DNA of 64,000 nt from Rivularia sp. MS3. GTDB taxonomy: Bacteria; Cyanobacteriota; Cyanobacteriia; Cyanobacteriales; Nostocaceae. Below are positions 27,757-36,103 of this stretch, piece by piece. The stretch spans positions 1 through 64,000 of the forward strand of contig JAHCMI010000006.1 of assembly GCA_019192545.1 (NCBI GenBank), in the 5' to 3' direction. Both the position numbers and the translations under genes were made by a program. The notes beneath the pieces were generated by a model that was given only the letters and a program-made list of their open reading frames with translations, was not told the origin of the DNA and did not search any database. The first letter of the stretch is position 1; every line of letters starts with the position of its first letter.

Positions 27757-28372
27757 TCAACCCCACACCCGACGCAAATTCAAGACGAAACCTGGTAATA
27801 CTTTATCACCGGATAATGAATCGGGATTTTCTAATACTTCCACAGCAGAATCTGGTCGATAAATTTCCACACGTCGCGGTTGTGGATCTAGCAACCAGCC
27901 CAATTTTGCACCATTATCAATATACTCTTTCATTTTTGCTTGTAACGATTCAAGCTTATCTGAGCTAGACCTTAATTCAATCACAAAATCGGGACAGATA
28001 TTAGCAAAAGTTCCTTTTTGTTCTGTATTTAATGTATCCCATCGTTCTTGTGAAACCCAACAAGCCTTACTGGGAGCGAGTAGCACCATTAGCTAAAATA
28101 AAGCCAGTGGAAGAGTCAAAAGCTTTACCCAGATTTTCGTTTTCTTCGTACCAGCGATATAGTTGTCCGCTAATACTGAGATTGCGTTGTCCTGTTTCCC
28201 AGCCAGTAGGTGGATTCACCATTAATTCTCCCCGTGCGTTTCTTTCCAGTTTTAAATCTCGGTTTGCTACTGCTAGGATTGCAAACTGTTCTTGAGTTAC
28301 ATACAGTCCAATCGACAATGGCAAGTTAAGCGGTAGGATTTGGTTTTCTGGAATTGTGGGTATCTGTAGCAT
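27757..28372 (-). pseudogene. Uma2-family endonuclease-like gene, frameshifted
   Basis: Two reading frames together make one Uma2 (DUF820) protein. The first (28372 down to about 28070) runs MLQIPTIPENQ to STGFILANGATRS. The second (about 28085 down to 27757) continues SKACWVSQERWDTLN and carries the nuclease-like core CPDFVIELRSSSD with the ELRS motif, then YIDNGAKLGWLLDPQ. A small indel at about 28070-28085 splits them. Uma2 proteins have a PD-(D/E)XK-like fold and occur in many copies in cyanobacteria; their role is unclear. This copy is probably inactive. Confidence 0.85.
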
Positions 28373-28531
28373 CTTGACCTCTTGAGGGAAAGCGGAATTT
28401 TTGGAAAGATGTTTACCCTACTAATTAACACATTCTATCGTCCCAGAAGCCCATTCAAATACTCAATCCGTTTTGATTATTAGTATATTTGTATTGTAAT
28501 ATTGATAAGGTGAAGCCTCTATCATTCATCT

Positions 28532-29044
28532 ATGCTGGAATTAACTAAAATCCAAACGATAGCCGAATCATATTCTCCGCAAGAACTATTTGCTGCGTTA
28601 GTTTGGCAGCGTCAATTCAATAATTTTGACGGGGAACAAGTTATTACTGACTTATTAGAACATAATAATTTATGGGAAAGCTTTGTATTTACCAAACCGA
28701 TTTTTGCCCCAGACGAAAATGGTTTGAGTTTTGGTGGTGTGATTGATACTCTTGCTGCAATGGCTAATTATCGTCCAATGCCAGAAACTAGTATGATTCA
28801 TTTCGTTGCTTATCCCGCAGATACCTTATATATTTTGAGTGAAAATCAAGACTCCAAAGTATCCCAACTTGTAGATTTGGGTAAAAAGTGGAAAACTGAT
28901 TGCGTAGAAGTAACCGATGGAACAGATACGCAATACACTTATAGACTCAAGCGTATGCTCAGATATCGATTTGAAGAAGCGTTATGGGGAAATGAAAACA
29001 AGGAACAGCGTGATGCGGTTGTTGTTTCTTATTGGTGGGATTAA
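28532..29044 (+). CDS. Hypothetical protein, 170 residues
   Basis: I do not recognise this family. The protein is acidic and soluble with no signal peptide. Its features are a helical start (LTKIQTIAESYSPQELFAAL), a central segment VIDTLAAMANYRPMPETSMI and a basic stretch near the end (YRLKRMLRYRFEEALWG). The start is the first ATG after an AT-rich 160-base spacer. No partner gene is evident, since both neighbours are broken genes. Confidence 0.65.
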   Translation: MLELTKIQTIAESYSPQELFAALVWQRQFNNFDGEQVITDLLEHNNLWESFVFTKPIFAPDENGLSFGGVIDTLAAMANYRPMPETSMIHFVAYPADTLYILSENQDSKVSQLVDLGKKWKTDCVEVTDGTDTQYTYRLKRMLRYRFEEALWGNENKEQRDAVVVSYWWD

Positions 29045-29198
29045 TACAAGTAGAGCTAAAATTCATACCCCATATCTATCCAGTAAGTTAATTTTGTTAC
29101 AGCCTTAAAGCATTAAAATATCTTTCATTATTTTCCCATCTCAGAATACATCTAACCTTTAAAATTAAATTAAAAAGGATTAATTTTGGAAGGGTGCT

Positions 29199-29258
29199 AT
29201 GAGTGAATACCAATATTACGAATTCTTAGCATTAGATAAACCGCTAACTCTTAGTTAA
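29199..29258 (+). pseudogene. Truncated 5' end of a host gene left of the IscB element
   Basis: A start with a good ribosome-binding site (GGAAGGG) encodes only MSEYQYYEFLALDKPLTLS before a stop. The first 17 residues look like the N terminus of a longer cyanobacterial protein. The coding match stops at about 29247, where the IscB-associated DNA begins. I read it as a gene cut by the insertion. Confidence 0.6.
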
Positions 29259-29465
29259 AGCCTTGGCAAATTCCGGATATTTCCGGAATTTACCTAGCTA
29301 AGATGCAGACTCAGGTTAAACTCTACGTTAGTTAAGTCATGATACCTACAAATGAACGCCAGTTTGTAGCTCTATCGTTAGCAATTAAAGTGAAGGTAAA
29401 ACGTGTTGCTAATCTAACAAGCTTATTTAACATTGTCGAGGCACACATTACCAATTTTGAGATGC
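29259..29465 (+). ncRNA. Predicted omega-RNA of the adjacent IscB
   Basis: The 200 bases upstream of iscB lack an open frame but are rich in structure: a perfect 10-bp stem AAATTCCGGA/TCCGGAATTT with a 4-base loop (29268-29291), CTACAAA/TTTGTAG (29346-29369) and TTAGCAA/TTGCTAA (29378-29412). IscB proteins use an omega-RNA encoded just upstream, whose 5' end carries the guide taken from the flanking DNA. Boundaries are inferred. The guide would fall at about 29232-29255, in the truncated host gene. Confidence 0.6.
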
Positions 29466-29472
29466 ACTAATC

Positions 29473-30732
29473 ATGCAAAACTATGTATTTGTAGTAGACA
29501 CAAACAAACAGTTATTAAACCCGATAGCGCCAAAAAAAGCGCGGAGATTATTAGATAAAGGCAAAGCGGCAGTTTTTCGGATGTATCCTTTTACTATTAT
29601 CTTAAAAACTGCTGTAGAGAAACCAGTATTAACACCTTGTCAAATAAAAATAGACCCTGGTAGTAAAGTTACGGGCTTTGCTTTAGTGAGAGAAGGTAAG
29701 GTTCTTTGGGGTATGGAATTAGAGCATAGAGGAGGACTAATAAAGAAGAAATTAGAATCTAGAAGAGCAGTAAGGCAAGGAAGAAGAAACAGAAATACCC
29801 GTTACAGAAAACCGAGATTTTTAAATAGAAAGCGTAACGAGGGATGGCTAGCACCAAGTTTAGAGCATCGTATTCTAACGGTTGAAACATGGGTAAAACG
29901 ACTTATTAAATTTGTACCAGTATCAAATATATGGGTAGAAAAAGTTAAATTTGATATGCAGCAAATGCAAAACCCAGAAATCTCAGGTGTGGAGTATCAA
30001 CAAGGGGAATTGAAAGGTTATCAAGTACGTGAATATTTATTAGAAAAGTGGGATAGGGAATGTACTTATTGTGCTAAAAAAGATATTCCGTTACAAATAG
30101 AACATATTCATCCAAAGTCAAAAGGAGGTAGCAACAGAATAAATAATTTATGTTTAGCCTGCGAAAAATGTAATCAAAAAAAAGGTAATAAACCAATTGA
30201 AGAATTTTTAAAAAAGAAACCAAGCTTATTACAAAAAATAAAGGCTAAAGCTAAAAAGTCTTTAAAAGATGCAGCGGTGGTTAACGCTACTCGTAATAAA
30301 TTGGTAAAGGTTTTAGGTGGTATTAAAACCGTATTTACCTCCACAGGGGCACAAACTAAATTCAACCGCATTCGATTAAACCTACCTAAAGAACATTGGG
30401 TAGATGCGGCTTGCGTCGGGGATGTTGATAGTTTGACTTTTAGAACTTTTCAACCATTACGAGTAACCTGTAAAGGGCAAGGAGGAAGACAAAAAGCAGC
30501 ATTAAATAGGTATGGCTATCCGATGCGACATAATCCTTTAAAACCTATTAAGGGATGGCTTACAGGTGATATTGCAAGACACGCAAAGTTAGGAATTGGT
30601 AAAGTTACACCCAGGAGCAAAGGGAGTTTTGGTTTTACTGCTTCAGGAGAAAAGGGTTATAAGTCTTGCAAACCCACTGACATTAAACCTATTCACCGTA
30701 AGGACGGTTATACTTACAGCTTTTCCGCTTAA
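29473..30732 (+). CDS. iscB: IscB RNA-guided nuclease (HNH + split RuvC)
   Basis: The order of elements is that of IscB, the ancestor of Cas9: an N-terminal PLMP-type domain (VFVVDTNKQLLNPIAPKKAR then KGKAAVFRMYPF), RuvC-I with D61 (IKIDPGSKVTG), an Arg-rich bridge helix (RRAVRQGRRNRNTRYRKPRF), RuvC-II with E156 (WVEKVKFD), an HNH domain with two CxxC pairs and H211 in QIEHIHPKSKGG, and RuvC-III with D311 (HWVDAACVGD). All catalytic residues are present and the 419-residue length is normal, so it should be active. IscB is carried by IS200/IS605-type elements; no TnpA lies nearby. It sits 3' of a structured region that fits its omega-RNA. Confidence 0.95.
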   Translation: MQNYVFVVDTNKQLLNPIAPKKARRLLDKGKAAVFRMYPFTIILKTAVEKPVLTPCQIKIDPGSKVTGFALVREGKVLWGMELEHRGGLIKKKLESRRAVRQGRRNRNTRYRKPRFLNRKRNEGWLAPSLEHRILTVETWVKRLIKFVPVSNIWVEKVKFDMQQMQNPEISGVEYQQGELKGYQVREYLLEKWDRECTYCAKKDIPLQIEHIHPKSKGGSNRINNLCLACEKCNQKKGNKPIEEFLKKKPSLLQKIKAKAKKSLKDAAVVNATRNKLVKVLGGIKTVFTSTGAQTKFNRIRLNLPKEHWVDAACVGDVDSLTFRTFQPLRVTCKGQGGRQKAALNRYGYPMRHNPLKPIKGWLTGDIARHAKLGIGKVTPRSKGSFGFTASGEKGYKSCKPTDIKPIHRKDGYTYSFSA

Positions 30733-30758
30733 ATTACCATTTTTTCAACCTCTTATCA

Positions 30759-31097
30759 TTAGCTGCTACAGAAAAGCGATTCATTGAAAGTCTTTCTAGT
30801 AGAGTACAAATAACATCTAACCAACCAATTCTGACGACGCGGATTAAATAAGGGAATAATTTCTTTAGTAGTTTGGTCTAATGTGGCGAAATCAGAACCT
30901 TTATGACGATTACAAGATAAACATGAAAGCGCCAAATTATCTACAGTGGTTTCACCGCCATGCTTTATTGCAATAATATGATCTACCTCATGTGTGTAAA
31001 TAGAAAAATCTTGAAGAAGCAGACAATATTCACATCGTTTGTTTGCTCTTTCTTGAACAATTTTACGTAATTTCGCAGAAATATAATCAGAAGTCAT
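30759..31097 (-). CDS. HNH endonuclease, C-terminus replaced by IscB-element flank
   Basis: The HNH core is complete: RCEYCLLLQDF, EVDHIIAIKHGGETTVDNLA, LSCLSCNRHKGSD. After NPRRQNW (about 30827) the expected continuation of this family is lost and an unrelated tail (LVRCYLYSTRKTFNESL) is read, so the 3' end was probably cut by the insertion that brought iscB. The start lies 2 bases after the stop of the gene at 31100, so the pair is cotranscribed. Such HNH proteins occur widely in cyanobacteria with a small partner. The nuclease core could still fold. Confidence 0.8.
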   Translation of the reverse strand: MTSDYISAKLRKIVQERANKRCEYCLLLQDFSIYTHEVDHIIAIKHGGETTVDNLALSCLSCNRHKGSDFATLDQTTKEIIPLFNPRRQNWLVRCYLYSTRKTFNESLFCSS

Positions 31098-31099
31098 GT

Positions 31100-31480
31100 C
31101 TACTCGTTGCGTTTGAAAGCTCTTGCTTTTAATAAAATCATCATATGTTCTAACTGTTCGTAAACATCTAGTTCAGCTAATTCCATTGAATTAAGTGTAG
31201 CGGAGCGGTTTCTTTCCAACAATTGTTCTAATCTCGACTGAGCTTGAGGTGAAACTTTAAAAGCAATTATTTCTTCTGGCATTGGGCGCTTAATTAAAAA
31301 ATCAAGAACTTCTTGATAAACTAAGGGGATTTCTGTAGGCTCAGTTTGAACTTTCTTACTTATGTTTGTCGGTAAATTTGCAACATCTAACAATTGCCAT
31401 AGCAATTCGGGTAAACGATTTTGCAAAGGTTTTAGACGCTGAGCTAGTTCATCGGAAACTTGAATTGTTAATTCTGCCAT
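31100..31480 (-). CDS. Small helical partner of HNH endonuclease
   Basis: A 126-residue protein. The N terminus (MAELTIQVSDELAQRLKPLQ) is a ribbon-helix-helix-like strand and helix. The C terminus (AQSRLEQLLERNRSATLNSM then ELAELDVYEQLEHMMILLKA) is a conserved pair of helices. It precedes the HNH gene by 2 bases. The protein at 31711 has the same plan, including the LLEKN and RADRLMLQKAYA helices. An antitoxin-like or DNA-binding role is possible but not shown. Confidence 0.7.
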   Translation of the reverse strand: MAELTIQVSDELAQRLKPLQNRLPELLWQLLDVANLPTNISKKVQTEPTEIPLVYQEVLDFLIKRPMPEEIIAFKVSPQAQSRLEQLLERNRSATLNSMELAELDVYEQLEHMMILLKARAFKRNE

Positions 31481-31710
31481 TACCTGGGGTTTCGTCCTGT
31501 CAGCTTATCTTATACGCTAATTATAGCTTCAGCTTTTACACAGGGCGCTTGTAAAGTTAATCCGGCTCCCGGAGCTTCATAAAAGCGAATTACGTTCAAT
31601 TATTCTTCTATGATTGACTTTTGAATAAGACAAACTCCAGTCAAAAAGAACAGATAGTTTTGGCAATGTTAGTATTAAAAGTAATAAAAATAAGCAACAT
31701 CTAACAACCA

Positions 31711-32157
31711 ATGGCAACGCAAAAAGTCACGGTTGAACTCCCACAAGCTATTTTTCAGCAATTGGCTCGTATTGCTCAAGCAACTCAGCAGCCTTTGGAA
31801 ACTTTGGTAGCTCAAAGCATCGTCAGCAACTTACCCCCTACACCCGACAATGCACCATTAGAAATCCAAGAAGAACTTCTACAAATGCAAACCTGGGATG
31901 ACGAGGAATTATTGGCGTTAGCGAAGCCATGCCGAAGGCTTATCACCAATAGTCAAATCACTGACCAGCAGCAAAAACGCCACGTAGAATTATTAGAGAA
32001 AAATAGCACAAGCGAGGAGCTAAATAAGAGCGAACGTCAAGAACTTAGTGAGTTAAGAATAAAAGCAGATCGTTTAATGTTACAAAAAGCTTATGCTTGG
32101 TCAGTTCTCCGCTGGCGAGGACACAAAGTACCAAATTTAAATGAAATGCCCCTCTAG
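31711..32157 (+). CDS. Paralogous small helical protein with in-frame REP-like insertion
   Basis: 148 residues, of the same family as the gene at 31100 but on the other strand: strand and helix start (KVTVELPQAIFQQLARIAQA) and a C-terminal helix pair (RHVELLEKNSTSEEL, LRIKADRLMLQKAYAWSVLR). Between LLALA and NSQITDQQ there are nine extra residues (KPCRRLIT region) encoded by GCGAAGCCATGCCGAAGGCT, a dispersed palindromic repeat seen across cyanobacterial genomes. The insertion keeps the frame. It is not followed by an HNH gene here. Confidence 0.7.
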   Translation: MATQKVTVELPQAIFQQLARIAQATQQPLETLVAQSIVSNLPPTPDNAPLEIQEELLQMQTWDDEELLALAKPCRRLITNSQITDQQQKRHVELLEKNSTSEELNKSERQELSELRIKADRLMLQKAYAWSVLRWRGHKVPNLNEMPL

Positions 32158-32240
32158 TTCCATTCTATTATTAAGTAAATTGCTATAAGAGTGTTTATTT
32201 TTATAAATTATTTACTCTTCAAAATTAAAGCATTAATTTT

Positions 32241-32606
32241 TTAATTATCAATATTTATACCATTACGTTCTAAGTATGGGCGTAAATTAATTTGAATAAA
32301 TAAATCTTTTAATTCTTCAGCTATTTCTTCAGGAGGATTTCCTGATAAAGCTGTTGCAATTAAACGTTCTGCTGCTTTGAATTCTCCACAATCTACAGCC
32401 AGAGTCGCTGCGCTGCGATGCAAGATTGAACGACTTGGCTCTGCATCTAATTGATGAGCTATTAGTGCAGCGGCTGCTTGCTCCTTCTCAAATGCTTCTC
32501 GAATAAGTTGCGAGGCTTTTTCTAAGTTACCTCGAAGCTTTGCACTAAAAGCTGCTTCCGCCAAATCCATCGCTGTAGTATGTTTTTCTTGAATTTGCTG
32601 CATCAT
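32241..32606 (-). CDS. Hypothetical helical (TPR-like) protein
   Basis: 121 residues, all helical, with the repeating pattern AMDLAEAAFSAKLRGNLEKA, SQLIREAFEKEQAAAAL and GEFKAAERLIATALSGNPP, which resembles TPR-type units. No signal peptide. Probably a small protein-interaction module; the function is unknown. Two adjacent ATGs (32606 and 32603) are both possible starts. Confidence 0.7.
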   Translation of the reverse strand: MMQQIQEKHTTAMDLAEAAFSAKLRGNLEKASQLIREAFEKEQAAAALIAHQLDAEPSRSILHRSAATLAVDCGEFKAAERLIATALSGNPPEEIAEELKDLFIQINLRPYLERNGINIDN

Positions 32607-32662
32607 TTCTTTTATACATAAGAGGTAAATGGATTGATTTACACAACCATTAGAATAGAGTA

Positions 32663-32886
32663 TGGCGTTCGGTGCTTCAAGAATTAGAAGACAACATAGA
32701 GTATCGTAAACTGTATCAAACCAGGCATACTTTTATTACAGCAGCCGTCTTCAACACTAATTCCGACCCCAGATTGAAGAACCAAGATGCTCGATGCAAA
32801 GGATGTAGCCTGCGCTAGTTGGAACTAGTCCTAAAATGATTTACGAGCATTATGCAGGAGCAAGTAAGGAATTGTTCGTGCCCTAA
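32663..32886 (+). pseudogene. Tyrosine recombinase (integrase) remnant
   Basis: Only the C-terminal catalytic end survives. One frame gives VLQELEDNIEYRKLYQTRHT then FITAAVF, with the Arg-His of box II. After a stop and frameshift near 32810 another frame gives VGTSPKMIYEHYAGASKELF, with the nucleophilic Tyr. No start exists. It is a decayed phage- or island-type integrase and marks this stretch as a former mobile-element boundary. Confidence 0.75.
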
Positions 32887-32955
32887 TTTTAGGTTATTTA
32901 AAGACAGTTAAAAAAGAAATATCGTGCATTTCTAAATTAAATTTAGAAGTTAAAG

Positions 32956-33591
32956 ATGACAACTAATATAGCTATTGCAGAAAATATTACTACTCTTCGT
33001 CAAGTTGAAGAGAAACTGGGGTTAAAACTTAGCAATGAACGCCAATTTTTCACCGAATGGATGGATGATTTACCTCCCCTGAATGAAGCAGAAGAAACAA
33101 GATTAGAACAAGTTCGACAAAATTATCTTTATCAAATAGGAGATGGGAGTCTTTTAGAAGAAACTATAAAAATGGTGGTGCTTTCACCATTACTGGAACT
33201 TGCAGGTTTCTATCAGTCACCTTATAGGTTTAAAACCGAAGTACCTGTGGAAATTGAAGCATTAGGAGATAAGGAAGAAATTTTTCGAGGACGTATTGAT
33301 GCTTTAGTTTTACAAGGTAAATTGTGGATTGTGCGAATAGAATCGAAGAAGACGACCTTTGATTTGGAGTTAGCAATTCCTCAGACACTAGCTTACATGT
33401 CGGCTCATCCAAAACCAGAACAACCTCTTTACGGAATGATAACTAATGGTAGCAGCCATTTGTTTGTCAAAACTTTAGGTAAACAGTATGGTGTTTCCGA
33501 TTTGTTTTCAACTAGGTCGCGATATCGAAATAATCTGAACGAAGTTTTAAAAATTCTCAAATATTTAGGGAGAATTATTACAGCATCTTAG
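32956..33591 (+). CDS. PD-(D/E)XK nuclease-like protein (restriction R-subunit type)
   Basis: 211 residues. The motif RGRIDALVL (D115) followed by LWIVRIESKK (E129, K131) is the D...ExK signature of this nuclease fold, as in the N-terminal domain of type I restriction HsdR proteins. The protein ends soon after this domain and has no helicase, so it is a stand-alone nuclease-like protein, a type frequent in filamentous cyanobacteria. Substrate unknown. No methyltransferase gene lies nearby. Confidence 0.75.
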   Translation: MTTNIAIAENITTLRQVEEKLGLKLSNERQFFTEWMDDLPPLNEAEETRLEQVRQNYLYQIGDGSLLEETIKMVVLSPLLELAGFYQSPYRFKTEVPVEIEALGDKEEIFRGRIDALVLQGKLWIVRIESKKTTFDLELAIPQTLAYMSAHPKPEQPLYGMITNGSSHLFVKTLGKQYGVSDLFSTRSRYRNNLNEVLKILKYLGRIITAS

Positions 33592-33953
33592 AAAAGAATA
33601 ACCGAGGTGATTTTAAGCGGATTTATTAATCATACAGCCACATTATCCGAAATGATAATATGGTAAAAAGCTATTGCTACAAGGATTATAGCTACTTAAC
33701 TTATAGTACAGCTTGACTGCTGGTGCAGATTATATAGCGAGTATATTTTTGACTATCGCATAGAAAAAAAATATCAAGCCTTCAATATTGAAACTAGCAG
33801 CGTAATCGTGATATTCGAGATAAATATTGTTTGATAATTATGAACCAAGACAATGGGGGTGCATCTTGATTTAAATTGAATAAGTAATCGGAGTTTTAAA
33901 TAGTTAATTCATCTAATTTATCCTTTGTCTTACGGGGCTAATTTAATAATCGC
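33592..33953. other. AT-rich spacer without recognisable genes
   Basis: No open frame with coding character, terminator or clear repeat was found in this stretch on either strand. Confidence 0.5.
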
Positions 33954-34067
33954 TTACTTCAACGCAATCGCAATATCCGAATAAAAGTATCCTTGACTAA
34001 GTAAAAAGTCAGCTAAACCTTTTATTTTCCCTCGTTTGTAAGCGGTGGAATAGCCTGCAATTTTCCT

Positions 34068-34373
34068 TTATTTACAAAATAAGTGTAGATTTCGGATACC
34101 CAAAGCGACTAACAAATCAGCTTGCTTGTCCTTCTCAACAATTGTTATTTCGTCTTCTTTTATCGCTTGAATTCTTTCCGATTCGGATTGCATTCTAGTC
34201 ACTTCAACACAATCGAACTTGCTATCAATTTCTTCCGATTTCTGATGTTGCTCATAATCGTAAGTTAAATAGCATAAAAGCCCAAATATCGAGCAAAACA
34301 AGAAGACGGGAAACAATAAATCGTTGATAGTACAAACAATTTCGGGAGGTGTAACAAATTGAGTTGTAAACAT
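34068..34373 (-). CDS. Small membrane protein, possibly truncated by a nonsense codon
   Basis: 101 residues with one N-terminal membrane helix (LLFPVFLFCSIFGLLCYLTY) and an acidic cytoplasmic tail. After the TAA at 34068-34070 the same frame stays open for another 37 codons to 33954 and reads as protein-like (KIAGYSTAYKRGKIKGLADF then LLSQGYFYSDIAIALK). The gene may therefore once have been 139 residues long. I do not recognise the family. Confidence 0.5.
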   Translation of the reverse strand: MFTTQFVTPPEIVCTINDLLFPVFLFCSIFGLLCYLTYDYEQHQKSEEIDSKFDCVEVTRMQSESERIQAIKEDEITIVEKDKQADLLVALGIRNLHLFCK

Positions 34374-34526
34374 TGCGATTTCCTCTAATTAATAACAATT
34401 AGGTAGCAGTTATCGATTGCTACCCAGTAGTGGGGGAAAATCCCCCGTACTAAGTAGTTCCGTACCGCCACTAATAAGTAAAAATTAAAGGTGGAGGTTT
34501 TAAAAGATTTAATCAGAAAATTCAAG

Positions 34527-34807
34527 CTAAGAATCAAATTCATCCACGTCATTATATAGATAGTCAATTAACGTAGATAAATTGTAGTTATCTTTAAGTT
34601 TTGGAGGACAAGCAGGATTCAAGGCAAAAAATGGTTCTCCATTGTGTAAAAAAGTATGGACAATATTCGAGTCTTTCTCTTTTACGAATATCTTCAAATC
34701 ATCCAAACTAATTGTCGCATCTGCTTCGTCGAGACAAAGACTTGCTTGTTCGATAAAATCAGCATGTGAATAATCATAGTTACTAAAAATATAGTCAAAT
34801 ATATCAA
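34527..34807 (-). pseudogene. Host gene remnant truncated by the TnpB element
   Basis: An open frame without a start begins immediately after the tnpB stop and ends with TAG at 34527. It encodes about 92 acidic residues of coding character (DIFDYIFSNYDYSHADF, LDEADATISLDDLKIF, LNPACPPKLKDNYNLSTLID). It looks like the 3' part of a gene whose 5' end was removed when the tnpB element inserted. Family not recognised. Confidence 0.6.
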
Positions 34808-36031
34808 CTAGCTTTTAGCTTTGTAAGGCTTCATCCTTACTGGACTAACTACAAGCCTCTCTATCAGTTTTCCCTTAAAAAGAGAGTCACCAACTACCTT
34901 TCTCATACAATTAAGACTGCCATTAATGTCACAATTGTAAGTTTTACCAGAGCTAGATTTAAATAGTCCCCGATGTACTCTTTTACCTAAATATGTTTCA
35001 TGCTTTTTAATAGGTTCTAAGTCTAGAAAACTACACTTACTCGTGTAGGATTCATTCACTGTATGTACCTTTATCCCTACTAATCGACACTTATAGATTA
35101 ATTGGGAAATAAATTTAGCATGAGGAATTGATGTGAATGATTGATTGGTTTTGCTACCTAGATTAACTGATTGCTTCCAATTATCATTTTTACCAATTAT
35201 CAAATCTGTTATTTGATGAGTGACTAATCGATTCACAATATATCGACTAGCTGTGTGGAGGTAATAATCCACTTTATTATTACGCTTGATAGTTAATCTA
35301 TCAATACGTCGAGATTTATATTTACCCTTATGTAAAAGCGATTGCAATTTAGCTTTATATTTATTGAAATATTGATTAGTGCTTTTGATTGCTTTACCGC
35401 AAACTATAAAAGGTCTAAAATCATCTAAATTACTGGTAACTGCTGCTAAATTAGATATTCCGATATCTATTCCTGCCACTCTTTTGTCTAAAAAAGAGTC
35501 AGAATATTTTATGCAGTCTTTTTCATAAACAACCTCAATTAAGTAACAACCATTTTTTGGTATTATTCTAAGTTCACAAATCGAAGTTTGTTTCGTTTTT
35601 ATCTTGATGTTAGTTAGAGATGGATTTATATAACCCTGTTTTAAGAGTTTTTTCGATATAGCTTGGTAGTTATAACATATTAAATTTCGACCATAAGTTT
35701 TATGTTTGTAATTTGGTAATCTAGGTTTTCCTAAGAACTTGGATTTATCTTGTTTATATGCTGCCATCGCAGCAAAAAATGATTTAAAGCTTCGTGCAAC
35801 TTGTTTTATTACTAATTGACTTACTTTCGCAGGCAATGACTTATAATCAATACCATTTTTTAGTTGATGATAAAGTTGATTAAAGCTTGGCACAACTTCT
35901 CCACTAAAAAATGCTTGACGACAAATATAAGTCGCACTATTATAAAGATTTTTAGATAGAAATGATAATTTATCTAATTCTTTATAACTTGGTTTCGTAG
36001 ACTTTATTAAATGTCGCTCTACAAGTCTCAT
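34808..36031 (-). CDS. tnpB: TnpB, RNA-guided nuclease of an IS605/IS1341-type element
   Basis: 407 residues with the RuvC-like catalytic triad D189 (AGIDIGISNLA), E327 (VNESYTSKCSFLD) and D368 (NCDINGSLN). The zinc finger is atypical: only single Cys residues remain where CxxC pairs are usual, as in a known cyanobacterial subgroup. The N-terminal helical domain has the usual YNSATYICRQ and LPNYKHK. No tnpA is present, so the element would need a transposase in trans. The 3' end contains a hairpin (GTAAGG/CCTTAC at 34823-34840) of the kind expected in the guide-RNA scaffold, which overlaps the end of tnpB. Confidence 0.92.
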   Translation of the reverse strand: MRLVERHLIKSTKPSYKELDKLSFLSKNLYNSATYICRQAFFSGEVVPSFNQLYHQLKNGIDYKSLPAKVSQLVIKQVARSFKSFFAAMAAYKQDKSKFLGKPRLPNYKHKTYGRNLICYNYQAISKKLLKQGYINPSLTNIKIKTKQTSICELRIIPKNGCYLIEVVYEKDCIKYSDSFLDKRVAGIDIGISNLAAVTSNLDDFRPFIVCGKAIKSTNQYFNKYKAKLQSLLHKGKYKSRRIDRLTIKRNNKVDYYLHTASRYIVNRLVTHQITDLIIGKNDNWKQSVNLGSKTNQSFTSIPHAKFISQLIYKCRLVGIKVHTVNESYTSKCSFLDLEPIKKHETYLGKRVHRGLFKSSSGKTYNCDINGSLNCMRKVVGDSLFKGKLIERLVVSPVRMKPYKAKS

Positions 36032-36103
36032 TTTCCTGATAAATTAATTATCTTTGCTGAATTTCTATAACTTTAAGAGTAAGCTATATCTGATGACCTT
36101 TGA

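Noticed and set aside
34385-34567. 60-residue minus-strand open frame
   Set aside because: It overlaps the clear 3' end of the truncated gene at 34527 in another frame and has low-complexity composition.
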